This document shows positions 55,942-63,249 of a stretch of DNA of 64,000 bases, piece by piece. The notes below the pieces were generated by a model. It was not told where the DNA came from. It ran no database searches and saw only the letters and a list, made by a program, of their open reading frames with translations. The stretch is from UBA5066 sp048500275 (GTDB lineage: Bacteria > Acidobacteriota > Thermoanaerobaculia > UBA5066), in assembly GCA_048500275.1 (NCBI GenBank), contig JASNYI010000002.1, positions 124,001 to 188,000 on the forward strand, given 5' to 3'. A program made the position numbers and the translations under genes. How positions within the stretch are numbered: the first letter of the stretch is position 1; each line of letters starts with the position of its first letter.

Positions 55942-57402
55942 GTGACGGCCCACGGCGGGACGGTCCTCGTCGTCGACGACGACCCCGTGAACCGGGCGAT
56001 CCTCGTCGGGAGCCTCGAGGCCCAGGGGTACGCCGCCGGAGTCGCCTCCGACGGGCGCGAAGCGCTCCGGGAGCTTCGACTCGGCGGGTACGACGTCGTC
56101 CTCCTCGACCTCGTCATGCCGGTGATGGACGGTTTCGAGGTCCTCCGGACGATGAAGGAGGACGAGAGGCTGCGCTCGCTCCCCGTCATCGTCGTCTCGG
56201 CGCTCGAGGAGATGGAGAGCGTCGTCCGCTGTATCGAGATGGGGGCGGCCGACTTCCTCGCCAAGCCCTTCGACCCGGTCCTGCTCCGGGCGCGGCTGAA
56301 GTCGTCGCTCGCGGCCAAGCGGCTCGACGACGTCCTCCTCGCGCACGTGGCCGAGATCGAGGGGCTGGCCGAGCAGCTGAAGGTGAGGAACCGCTTCATC
56401 CAGGAGACGTTCGGCCGCTACCTCTCCGACGCCGTGGTGGCGGAGATCCTGGAGTCGCCGGACGGACTCAGGCTCGGCGGCGAGAAGCGGACCGTGACCA
56501 TGCTCATGTCCGACCTCCGGGGCTTCTCGGCGATGGCCGAGCGGCTCGCGCCGGAGCAGGTCGTGAGGGTCATCAACAACTACCTCGGGACGATGGCCGA
56601 CGTCATCCTCGAGCACGACGGCACGATCGACGAGTTCATCGGCGACTCGGTCCTCGGGTTCTTCGGGGCTCCCGTGGCGCGGGCCGACGACCCGCGCCGG
56701 GCCGTCTCCTGCGCCCTCGCGATGCAGAAGGGGATGGAGCGCGTGAACCGCCGCAACCGCGAAGAGGGCCTGCCCGCCGTGGAGATGGGGATCGCCGTCC
56801 ACACGGGCGAGGTCGTCGTCGGGAACATCGGCTCGGAGAAGCGGGCCAAGTACGGCGCTGTGGGGAGCCACGTGAACCTGACGGCGCGCATCGAGGGCTA
56901 CACCTGCGGCGGGCAGGTCCTGATCTCCGAGCGGACCCTGCGCGAGGCGGGGGTGGGCCTCGTCACCGGGGGCTCGCTCTCCGTCCGGGCCAAGGGCTTC
57001 CCCGAGCCGGTCCGCGTGCACGACCTGCTGGGCCTCGAGGAGGCCCCCCACCTCCACCTCGGGCGCCGGGGCGAGACCCTCTGGCCCGTCGACCCGCCCC
57101 TCGGCGTCGTCTTCACCGTCCTCGAGGGGAAGCGCGTGGGCCGCGACGAGGAGCCGGCCGAGATCGTCGCCCTCTCGGCGCACGGAGCCGTGCTCCGGAC
57201 CACGATGACGATAGAGGCGCTCTCCAACCTGAAGCTGAGGGTGGCCAGCCCGGAGGGACTCCTCCCGGGCGACCTCTACGCGAAGGTGCTCCTGCCCGCG
57301 GAAGGCGCCGCCGGCGTGACCCGCCTCCGATTCACCTCCGTCCCCGCCGAGCTCGAGCCCCTCTTTTCGAGGTTGGGGTCAGGTCTTGATTTTCTATTGT
57401 AG
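55942..57402 (+). CDS. Response regulator with class III nucleotide cyclase and PilZ-like C-terminus
   Basis: The 486-residue protein has a receiver (5-122; Asp in VVLLDLVMPVMDG, near 55; Lys in AKPF), a short helical linker, a class III adenylate/guanylate cyclase catalytic domain (about 180-350; metal Asp in MSDLRGFSAM and in DEFIGDSVLGFFGAP, then VGSHVNLTARIEG) and a C-terminal PilZ-like beta domain (EIVALSAHGAVLRTT, then TRLRFTSVP). GGAGGAGG sits close to the GTG start. The last eight or nine residues (GSGLDFLL) are encoded by the RAYT-associated repeat, so the original C-terminus has been altered. Confidence 0.9.
   Translation: MTAHGGTVLVVDDDPVNRAILVGSLEAQGYAAGVASDGREALRELRLGGYDVVLLDLVMPVMDGFEVLRTMKEDERLRSLPVIVVSALEEMESVVRCIEMGAADFLAKPFDPVLLRARLKSSLAAKRLDDVLLAHVAEIEGLAEQLKVRNRFIQETFGRYLSDAVVAEILESPDGLRLGGEKRTVTMLMSDLRGFSAMAERLAPEQVVRVINNYLGTMADVILEHDGTIDEFIGDSVLGFFGAPVARADDPRRAVSCALAMQKGMERVNRRNREEGLPAVEMGIAVHTGEVVVGNIGSEKRAKYGAVGSHVNLTARIEGYTCGGQVLISERTLREAGVGLVTGGSLSVRAKGFPEPVRVHDLLGLEEAPHLHLGRRGETLWPVDPPLGVVFTVLEGKRVGRDEEPAEIVALSAHGAVLRTTMTIEALSNLKLRVASPEGLLPGDLYAKVLLPAEGAAGVTRLRFTSVPAELEPLFSRLGSGLDFLL
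57374..57398 (-). repeat. RAYT-associated repeat, copy 1 (inverted)
   Basis: A 25-nt unit whose minus-strand core reads GAAAATCAAGACCTGACCCC. It is an AT-rich patch in very GC-rich DNA. It encodes the end of the upstream cyclase and stands directly before the TAGAAT box and ATG of the transposase. It is identical over 25 nt to copy 3, in opposite orientation. Confidence 0.9.
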
Positions 57403-57405
57403 AAT
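57400..57405 (+). promoter_or_regulatory. -10 element (TAGAAT) of the RAYT gene, leaderless
   Basis: TAGAAT lies 6 nt before the transposase ATG and directly abuts repeat copy 1. Its first three bases are also the stop codon of the cyclase gene. Confidence 0.5.
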
Positions 57406-57411
57406 CCCGGC

Positions 57412-58359
57412 ATGGCACGACCGCTGAGGCTCGAGCACCCCGGGGCCCTCTGGCACGTCACCGCGCGCGGCAACGAGCGGGGCGACGTCTTTCGCGACGA
57501 CGCCGACCGGCGCGAGTTCCTCACCGTCCTCGGGAGGACGGTGACGATCTACGGCTGGCGCCTTCACGCGTACGTCCTGATGGGAAACCACTACCACCTC
57601 CTCGTCGAGACGCCCGAGCCGACGCTCTCTCGCGGGATGCGCGACCTGAACGGCGTCACGACGCAGCGCTTCAACCGGCGCCACGGCCGCGCCGGTCACC
57701 TCTTCGAGGGGCGCTTCAAGGCGATCCTCGTCGAGAGAGAAGCGCACCTGCTCGAGGTCCTGCGCTACGTCGTCCTGAACCCCGTGCGGATCGGGCTCGT
57801 ACGCTCGCCGGCGGCCTGGCCCTGGTCGAGCTACAAGGCGACGGCGGGCCTCGTCGAGGCCCCCGAGTGGCTCGAGACGGAGTGGACGCTCGAGCAGTTC
57901 GGCCGGCGGCCGGCGGAGGCGCGGCGCCGGTTCGCCGCCTTCGTGGCCGACGGGAAGGGCGCGGCGGGGTACGAGCCGTGGAGCCAGCTCCGCGGGCAGG
58001 TGTTCCTCGGCTCCGAAGGGTTCGCGCGGGAGGTGAGCCGGAAGGCGGGCCGGAAGGCGGCGCCGAAGGAGGTCCCGCGGGCCCAGCGCGAACCGGTGAC
58101 GCGGGCGCCGGAAGACGTCGCGGCGGCCTTCGCGGCGGCCCGGAGGTGTTCCGTCGAGGAGCTCGTGGCAGCACCGCGCAAGCGGCTGGTCGACCGGGCG
58201 CTGCTCGCCTGGGCGCTCCGCTGCCGAGCCCGGGCCCCGCTCGCCGCGATCGCCGGGATCCTCGACGTCGGCATCGCGCAGGCCTCGGTCCTCGTCCGCC
58301 GGGGCGAGACCCTCTCGGCGGAGGACCCGAAGCTCGCGGCGGTGGTGGAGAAGCTCTGA
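57412..58359 (+). CDS. REP-associated tyrosine transposase (RAYT, Y1/IS200-like family)
   Basis: The 315-residue protein contains the family start LEHPGALWHVTARGNERGDVF, the HUH metal motif in LMGNHYHLLVET (near residue 60), GHLFEGRFKAILVE, and RYVVLNPVRIGLV with the candidate catalytic Tyr near 122. The C-terminal third (EDVAAAFAAARRCSVEELVA onward) looks like a DnaA-like helix-turn-helix, found in one RAYT subgroup. The enzyme acts on single-stranded hairpin repeats. The gene overlaps the macrodomain start by one nt (TGATG). Confidence 0.95.
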   Translation: MARPLRLEHPGALWHVTARGNERGDVFRDDADRREFLTVLGRTVTIYGWRLHAYVLMGNHYHLLVETPEPTLSRGMRDLNGVTTQRFNRRHGRAGHLFEGRFKAILVEREAHLLEVLRYVVLNPVRIGLVRSPAAWPWSSYKATAGLVEAPEWLETEWTLEQFGRRPAEARRRFAAFVADGKGAAGYEPWSQLRGQVFLGSEGFAREVSRKAGRKAAPKEVPRAQREPVTRAPEDVAAAFAAARRCSVEELVAAPRKRLVDRALLAWALRCRARAPLAAIAGILDVGIAQASVLVRRGETLSAEDPKLAAVVEKL

Positions 58360-58922
58360 TGACCCCGGACCGCCGGCCCCCGGCTGCCAGCAGTGGCCCG
58401 GTCGGCGAGCGCGGCCTCGTCGTCGTCCGGGGGGACATCACGCTCGAGGCGGTCGACGCCATCGTGAACGCCGCGAACCCCTCGCTCCTCGGGGGCGGGG
58501 GCGTCGACGGGGCGATCCACCGCGCCGCCGGGCCGGAGCTTCTCGAGGAGTGCCGCGGTCTCGGCGGATGCCCGCCGGGCGAGGCACGGATGACGAAGGG
58601 CTACAGCCTCCCGGCGCGGCACGTGATCCACACGGTCGGTCCGGTCTGGGAACGCGGCACGGCCGGGGAGGACGAGACCCTCGCGAGCTGCTACCGCGAG
58701 TCGCTCCGGCTCGCGGAGGAGGCGGGGCTCTCGAGCGTGGCCTTCCCGTCGATCTCGACCGGCATCTACGGATTCCCCGTCGAGCGGGCGGCCCGCGTCG
58801 CCGTCCGTGAGGTCCGCACCTTTCTCGCCGTGGCGAGGAGCGTCCACCTCGTGAAGATCGTGACGTTCAGCGCGCACGACCTCGAGGTCTACGGCGCCGC
58901 GGCCGCCCGGTCTTCGCTGTAA
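58359..58922 (+). CDS. Macrodomain protein (O-acetyl-ADP-ribose deacetylase-like)
   Basis: The 187-residue single-domain protein has the MacroD-type signatures VVRGDITLEAVDAIVNAANP, LLGGGGVDGAIHRAAGP, TKGYSLPARHVIHTVGP and SISTGIYGFPVERAA. These form the ADP-ribose pocket and phosphate loop. It is expected to hydrolyse O-acetyl-ADP-ribose or remove ADP-ribose from proteins or nucleic acids. It is locked between the transposase and NAD(P)-binding genes by one-nt overlaps on both sides, so the three are translationally coupled. Confidence 0.95.
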   Translation: MTPDRRPPAASSGPVGERGLVVVRGDITLEAVDAIVNAANPSLLGGGGVDGAIHRAAGPELLEECRGLGGCPPGEARMTKGYSLPARHVIHTVGPVWERGTAGEDETLASCYRESLRLAEEAGLSSVAFPSISTGIYGFPVERAARVAVREVRTFLAVARSVHLVKIVTFSAHDLEVYGAAAARSSL

Positions 58923-59590
58923 TGGAAAATCAAGACCTGACCCCGTTCCTCGTCGCCGGGGCGAGCGGGCTCGTGGGGCGGGCGCTCGTGGGGCGGATGC
59001 TCGCGGACGATGGGGGGCCGCCCGTCGTGGCCGTCGTGCGGCGGCCCCTGGGCTTTGCCGAGCCCCGGCTGTCCGAGGTCGTGGCCGACTTCGGGCGGCT
59101 GGATGCGGCTCGGGTGCCGCGCGCGCGCACGGCCTTCTGCGCGCTCGGGACGACGATGGCGAAGGCCGGGTCGGAGGCGGCGTTCCGGGCGGTCGACCTC
59201 GACGCCGTCGTCGCGTTCGCACGGCTCGCGCAACGCGCCGGGGCGGCCCGCTTCCTCCTCGTCAGCTCGCTCGGCGCCGACCCGCGCTCGCGCGTCTTCT
59301 ACAGCCGGGTGAAGGGCGAGGCCGAGGAGGCGGTGAAGTCCGTCGGGTTCGAGGGCGTCGCGCTCTTCCGGCCGTCGCTGCTCCTCGGGGAGCGCGAGGA
59401 GAGCCGTCCGGCCGAGAGGGCCGCTGCGCTCGCGTCGGGCCTCTTCTCCTGGACGATGGCCGGGCCGCTCGCGCGCTGGAAGCCGGTCGAAGCGTCCGCG
59501 GTCGCCGCGGCGATGCTCGCGGTGTCCGGCGGGGTGCTCGAGGGCGTGCGCGTCGTCGAGAACGACGAGATCCACCGGCTCTCGGCGTAG
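58922..59590 (+). CDS. NAD(P)-binding atypical short-chain oxidoreductase (HTATIP2-like)
   Basis: The 222-residue Rossmann protein has the dinucleotide motif VAGASGLVGRALVGRML near the N-terminus, FLLVSSLGADPRS with FYSRVKGEAEEAV (Tyr-x-x-x-Lys-like pair) and GVALFRPSLLLGERE, as in HTATIP2/YbjT-like proteins. Residues 2-8 (ENQDLTP) are encoded by repeat copy 2, so the native start was probably further downstream or elsewhere. ATG overlaps the macrodomain stop (TAATG). The substrate is unknown. Confidence 0.88.
   Translation: MENQDLTPFLVAGASGLVGRALVGRMLADDGGPPVVAVVRRPLGFAEPRLSEVVADFGRLDAARVPRARTAFCALGTTMAKAGSEAAFRAVDLDAVVAFARLAQRAGAARFLLVSSLGADPRSRVFYSRVKGEAEEAVKSVGFEGVALFRPSLLLGEREESRPAERAAALASGLFSWTMAGPLARWKPVEASAVAAAMLAVSGGVLEGVRVVENDEIHRLSA
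58925..58944 (+). repeat. RAYT-associated repeat, copy 2
   Basis: GAAAATCAAGACCTGACCCC lies immediately after the ATG of the NAD(P)-binding gene. The preceding TGTAATG also resembles copy 3 with a 2-nt gap. It is direct to copy 3 and inverted to copy 1. Confidence 0.9.
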
Positions 59591-59606
59591 GCAGGGGCCG
59601 CTGTAG

Positions 59607-59631
59607 AATAGAAAATCAAGACCTGACCCCA
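59607..59631 (+). repeat. RAYT-associated repeat, copy 3
   Basis: A 25-nt exact inverted match to copy 1, starting 17 nt after the stop of the NAD(P)-binding gene and preceded by TAGAAT. It closes the candidate cassette. Confidence 0.9.
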
Positions 59632-59640
59632 GCCCTTGGC

Positions 59641-59646
59641 TAGAAT
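59641..59646 (+). promoter_or_regulatory. Putative -10 element (TAGAAT) for Yip1-like gene
   Basis: TAGAAT lies 19 nt before the ATG at 59666 and just outside repeat copy 3, followed by a GGGAGA ribosome-binding site. Confidence 0.45.
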
Positions 59647-59665
59647 GTGCGTCAGGGAGATACGT

Positions 59666-60427
59666 ATGTCGAGCGACACCCCGGGATACCCTCCGGCTCC
59701 GCCCGCGCCTCCTCTGCCGCCCCCGCCTCCGCCCGCGGGGGGCGGATGGGTCCCGCCGCCCTACGGCGGCACGCCGGCGGAGGGGCTCCCGTGGGAGCGC
59801 CGCGCCGAGCTGGGCTTCCTGAACGCCTTCGTCGAGACGATCAAGCTCTTCGTCACGAACCCGGCCGAGGCCTGGAGGGTGACGAAGGAGAAGGGCGACT
59901 ACGCCGAGCCGCTCATCTTCGCGATCCTCGTCTCGTGGATCGGCATCGCCGTCTCGAGCGTCTGGAACGGCCTCTTCGGCCAGGCCTGGACGGCGTTCCT
60001 CCCGGCCGAGATGAAGGAGCAGATGGGAGGGGCGTTCGCGACGAACACGGGGATGCTCCTGATCCAGGTCGGCCTCGCCCCGATCTTCGTCCTGATCGGC
60101 CTCTTCGTCGGCGCGGCGATTTACCACGTGAGCTTCATGGTCGTCGGCGCCACCAAGGACTCGACCTCGGGCTTCGAGGGGACGTTCCGGGCCGTCTCGT
60201 ACGCTTCGGTCTCGAGCCTCGCGAACGTCATTCCGTTCGTCGGGGGCCTCGCCTCGGTCGTCTGGAACCTGATCCTCGTGGTGATGGGGGTGGTCCGGCT
60301 CCACCGGACGACGCAGGGAAAGGCGATCGCGGGGGTCCTGATCCCGCTCCTCCTCTGCTGCGTCTGCATCGCGGTCGCCGTCGCCCTGGCCATCGGGGGC
60401 CTGGCCGCGGCCTTCGCGAACCGCTGA
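59666..60427 (+). CDS. Yip1-like multi-pass membrane protein
   Basis: The 253-residue protein starts with a Pro-rich cytosolic stretch and GWVPPPYGG, then a helical LGFLNAFVETIKLFVTNPAEAW motif common to bacterial Yip1-domain proteins. About five membrane helices follow (PLIFAILVSWIGIAV, FVLIGLFVGAAIYHVSFMVVG, GKAIAGVLIPLLLCCVCIAV). The function is unknown; it may organise the inner membrane. It is followed 4 nt later by a DUF2752 gene, likely in one operon. Confidence 0.82.
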   Translation: MSSDTPGYPPAPPAPPLPPPPPPAGGGWVPPPYGGTPAEGLPWERRAELGFLNAFVETIKLFVTNPAEAWRVTKEKGDYAEPLIFAILVSWIGIAVSSVWNGLFGQAWTAFLPAEMKEQMGGAFATNTGMLLIQVGLAPIFVLIGLFVGAAIYHVSFMVVGATKDSTSGFEGTFRAVSYASVSSLANVIPFVGGLASVVWNLILVVMGVVRLHRTTQGKAIAGVLIPLLLCCVCIAVAVALAIGGLAAAFANR

Positions 60428-60431
60428 GGCG

Positions 60432-60863
60432 ATGGGGGAGACCGCCGGAGGGGCTTCCGGCGCCTCGCGGCGTTCTCCCGCCGTCCAGCTCGGCCTGCTC
60501 TGGGGGGCGGCCGCCGTCTCGGCGGCGGCCCTCGCGCTCGCGGCGCCGGGGATCGTCTCCCGGGCCGCTTCGGCCCTCCCGCCCTGCCCCGTGAAGGCGC
60601 TTTCCGGGATCCCGTGCCCGGCGTGCGGGAGCGGGCGGGCGACGTCGGCCCTCGCGAACCTCGACGCCGCGGCGGCCTTCGCCTCGAACCCACTCTTCAC
60701 GGCGGCCGCGCTCGCCTTCGGCGCGGGAGGGCTCCTGGCGCTCGGTCTCGCCCTCGCCGGGCGCGGCGTTCCGGAGCCGAGGACGCTCCCCGTTGCCGTC
60801 CGGGCCGTCCTCGTCCTCGCCGTCGCCGCGAACTGGGTCTGGCTCTTCCTCGATGGGAGATGA
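60432..60863 (+). CDS. DUF2752 family membrane protein
   Basis: The 143-residue protein has three hydrophobic segments and the DUF2752 hallmark CPVKALSGIPCPACGSGRA between the first and second helices. The cysteine pattern may bind metal or form disulfides. It follows the Yip1-like gene by 4 nt and precedes the SCP2-like gene closely, so the three probably form one transcript. The biochemical role is unknown. Confidence 0.85.
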   Translation: MGETAGGASGASRRSPAVQLGLLWGAAAVSAAALALAAPGIVSRAASALPPCPVKALSGIPCPACGSGRATSALANLDAAAAFASNPLFTAAALAFGAGGLLALGLALAGRGVPEPRTLPVAVRAVLVLAVAANWVWLFLDGR

Positions 60864-60870
60864 TGGCGCC

Positions 60871-61332
60871 GTGAAGCGCGCCGCCCCCGCCGACCCCGCC
60901 GCCGATTTCCGCGACCTGTTCGACGCACTCCTCGAGTTCGTCGCCCGTCACCCGGTCGCGGGCCCGAAGATGTCCGCTCTCGGCATCTCCGGCCGGGGCG
61001 TCTTCCCCGACCTGAAGCTGATCCTGAACCTCGCCCCCGCGAGCGCGAAGCTGAAGGCGCGCGGGACCCACGTGACCTGGAGCTGGGGAGCGGCGCCGAA
61101 GGGCTTCACGGCCCAGGTCCTCGTCTCGTGCCCGGCGGCGCTCGCGAATCGCCTCGCGCAGGGGAAGGAGAACCCGGCGCTCGCCGTCGACCGGGGCGAC
61201 CTGACCGTGACGCCGCTCGACCCGTCAGTGGACGAGCGGCGGGTCGTCGACCTTCTTCCGGTCCTCGTCCCCCTCCGGACCGAGGTCGCCGGCGTCCTCC
61301 GGAAAGCCGGCCTCGACCGGCTCGTGCTCTAG
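60871..61332 (+). CDS. SCP2-like sterol/lipid-binding protein
   Basis: The 153-residue soluble protein resembles the SCP2 fold in its second half: THVTWSWGAAPKGFTAQVLV, then LANRLAQGKENPALAVDRGD, which mirrors the family's 'GK.dp..A...G.L' pattern. The N-terminal half is helical. The GTG start gives a 7-nt gap after the DUF2752 stop; an ATG at 60853, six codons upstream, would overlap it. The last 108 nt overlap the convergent peptidase gene. The assignment is moderate. Confidence 0.68.
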   Translation: MKRAAPADPAADFRDLFDALLEFVARHPVAGPKMSALGISGRGVFPDLKLILNLAPASAKLKARGTHVTWSWGAAPKGFTAQVLVSCPAALANRLAQGKENPALAVDRGDLTVTPLDPSVDERRVVDLLPVLVPLRTEVAGVLRKAGLDRLVL

Positions 61333-62217
61333 CGCGGCCCGCTCCTCGGCCTCGAGAGCGGCGAGGCGCCTCGCCTGCCGGCCCCGCGCGACACGGATGG
61401 CCTGGAGCGCGAGGAGGACGATGACGAGCCAGAGCACCGTCGTCGAGGTGACGACGGGGAGCCACCTCTCGACGCTCCGGCGCGACTTCCAGAAGCCGGC
61501 CGACTCGTCGCGGAAGGCGACGCCCGTGGCGCTGCGGAACGCCTCCTCGAAGGGCTCGCCCGCGGCCATCCGCTTGAGGACCCTCTGCGGGAAGGCCGAG
61601 CCGTGGCGGGCGAGGAGGTCGCCGAAGAACGCGGACGAGAGGGAGTAGGCCCGGTTCGCGTCGCTCCGGCCGCCCTGGAAGAGCTCGTCCACCTGGGCGA
61701 AGCGCAGGCGCGGCCCGGTCAGGACGGCGAGCGCCTCGCGCAGGTCGTCCTCGATCGCGCGCGAGCGGCCCGCGGCCATCGCGAGCCCCTCGTCGAACCA
61801 CCGCGGCACCCTCCGCCCGCCCGCGGCCCGGAACGTCAGGACGTGGGCCACCTCGTGCCGCACGACGTCCGGGAGGCCGTCGTCGGGCCAGCTCGGCGTC
61901 CGGGTCGGGATCAGGACGACCGTCCCCGCCGCCGGGTCGGCGTAGGCCACCGCCCACGAGGGGGCGCGGCGGGAGGCGGCGCTCCCCTCCGGGACCACGA
62001 GGACCCTCACGTCCCCCGGCTGCCAGAGCCCCGTCAGCTCCATCGCGGGGAGGAACGCCGTCGGGTCGAGCCGCCCGACCTCCCTCGCGTAGGCCTGAAG
62101 CTCCGGCGGCGCCTCGACGAGGAGGCGGGGCGGGGCCGAAAAGGCGGCGGCGGCCCCGAGGAGGGCCGCCGCGGCGAGGACGAACCGAAGACGGCGTAGC
62201 GCCGTCAGCGCTTCCAC
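61225..62217 (-). CDS. Secreted gluzincin metallopeptidase (peptidase MA-like)
   Basis: The 330-residue protein has a signal peptide (FVLAAAALLGAAAAFSA) and a zinc peptidase domain with HEVAH in VVRHEVAHVLTF (near residue 120) and the third ligand Glu in WFDEGLAMAAG (near 140), typical of peptidase_MA. A C-terminal membrane helix (VLWLVIVLLALQAIRVA, about 255-272) is followed by a charged tail. It is anchored with its catalytic domain in the periplasm. The GTG start overlaps the end of the dehydrogenase gene by 13 nt, so this start is likely but not certain. Confidence 0.86.
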   Translation of the reverse strand: MEALTALRRLRFVLAAAALLGAAAAFSAPPRLLVEAPPELQAYAREVGRLDPTAFLPAMELTGLWQPGDVRVLVVPEGSAASRRAPSWAVAYADPAAGTVVLIPTRTPSWPDDGLPDVVRHEVAHVLTFRAAGGRRVPRWFDEGLAMAAGRSRAIEDDLREALAVLTGPRLRFAQVDELFQGGRSDANRAYSLSSAFFGDLLARHGSAFPQRVLKRMAAGEPFEEAFRSATGVAFRDESAGFWKSRRSVERWLPVVTSTTVLWLVIVLLALQAIRVARGRQARRLAALEAEERAALEHEPVEAGFPEDAGDLGPEGDEDRKKVDDPPLVH

Positions 62218-63080
62218 TTCTTCAGGATGTCGACGACGTTGTCGCCGATGCGGAGGAGGTTCTCCTTCGACGACCCGCCGATGTGCGGGGTCATGACGAC
62301 GTTGGGGGCCGTGAGGAGCGGGCACGACGGGTCCGGCGGGTCGGAGTAGAAGACGTCGGTCGCGTAGGCGCGCACCTTGCCGCTGTTCAGCGCCTCGGCG
62401 AGGTCCTCCTCGACGACGACCTTCCCGCGGGCCGTGTTCACGATGATCACGCCGTCCTTCATCTTCGCGAAGGCGTTGCGGTCGAGCATCCCCTTCGTCT
62501 CGGGCGTGAGCGGCAGGTGGATGGAGATGTAGTCGGAGAGGGCGTAGAGCTCGTCGTCGTCCTCGACCATGTCGGCGAGGGCGTGGTTGGAGATGTAGTG
62601 GTCGTGGGCGACGACCCTCATCCCGAAGGCGATCGCGCGGCGCGCGACCTCGGTGCCGATCAGGCCGGCGCCGAGGAGGCCGAGCGTCTTGCCGTAGAGC
62701 TCGGTCCGCTTCAGCTCCTTCTTCAGGAACTTCCCGTCCTTGATGCCGTTGTGCCCCTCGATGATCCGGTTCGGGACGGTGAGCATCAGGGCCATCGTCA
62801 GCTCGGCGACGGCGACGGAGGAGGCGCGAGGGGTGTTCTTCACCTCGATCCCCTTCGCACGGGCCGCCTCGACGTCGATGTTGTCGAGGCCGACACCCCC
62901 CCGGATGATCAGCTTCAGGTTCGGGGCGCCCTCGAGGTACTCCTTCGTGACCTTCGTCTTCGAGCGGACGAGCAGGACTTCCGCCTCGGCGGCCTTCGCC
63001 GTGTCCGACGTGACCTCTCCGAACGGCGCGAGACGGCCGGGGAGGGAGTCGTCGAAGGCGTCGGCGATCAGGATCTTCAT
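62205..63080 (-). CDS. D-3-phosphoglycerate dehydrogenase-like 2-hydroxyacid dehydrogenase (short form)
   Basis: The 291-residue enzyme has the NAD-binding fold LLGAGLIGTEVARRA and the catalytic elements NTARGKVV (Arg), the Glu near DVFYSDPPD and the His in TPHIGGSS. Substrate loop residues RGGVGLDNIDV are present. It lacks the C-terminal ACT regulatory domain, so it is a short SerA-like form that likely oxidises 3-phosphoglycerate in serine synthesis; other hydroxyacids cannot be excluded. AGGAGGAAG precedes the ATG. It is divergent from proB and cotranscribed with the peptidase. Confidence 0.9.
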   Translation of the reverse strand: MKILIADAFDDSLPGRLAPFGEVTSDTAKAAEAEVLLVRSKTKVTKEYLEGAPNLKLIIRGGVGLDNIDVEAARAKGIEVKNTPRASSVAVAELTMALMLTVPNRIIEGHNGIKDGKFLKKELKRTELYGKTLGLLGAGLIGTEVARRAIAFGMRVVAHDHYISNHALADMVEDDDELYALSDYISIHLPLTPETKGMLDRNAFAKMKDGVIIVNTARGKVVVEEDLAEALNSGKVRAYATDVFYSDPPDPSCPLLTAPNVVMTPHIGGSSKENLLRIGDNVVDILKKWKR

Positions 63081-63122
63081 CTCTTCCTCCTGAAAGTTCG
63101 GGCGCGCAGGCGCCCGGTGGGC

Positions 63123-63128
63123 ATTCTA
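63123..63128 (-). promoter_or_regulatory. Putative -10 element (TAGAAT) for the dehydrogenase gene
   Basis: TAGAAT on the minus strand lies 42 nt before the ATG, with a normal leader and ribosome-binding site. Confidence 0.42.
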
Positions 63129-63236
63129 GGCCGGGAAGCGGAGTCGAAGCGGGTCGTCGGAACCGGTTGACGGCGCCCCGCGCGGATTGGCGGGCCGGGC
63201 CTCCCGTGCGGGTCCGCGACCGGGGCGCGCGGGCGC

Positions 63237-63242
63237 TACGAT
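63237..63242 (+). promoter_or_regulatory. Putative -10 element (TACGAT) for proB, leaderless
   Basis: TACGAT lies 7 nt before the proB ATG with no ribosome-binding site. Confidence 0.4.
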
Positions 63243-63249
63243 CCCCGTC

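Larger units (their letters stand above)
57374..59631 (+). mobile_element. Candidate RAYT cassette bounded by inverted repeats
   Basis: A 2258-bp segment runs between inverted copies 1 and 3 of a 25-nt repeat. It holds a REP-associated tyrosine transposase, a macrodomain gene and an NAD(P)-binding protein gene, all overlapping by one nt, with a third copy of the repeat at the last junction. RAYTs are known to be linked to short repeats; carriage of passenger genes this way is inference. No target-site duplication was identified. Confidence 0.55.

Noticed and set aside
57386..57405. TTGATT plus TAGAAT as a standard -35/-10 promoter for RAYT
   Set aside because: The boxes are only 8 nt apart, too close for a sigma70 promoter; TTGATT belongs to the repeat itself.
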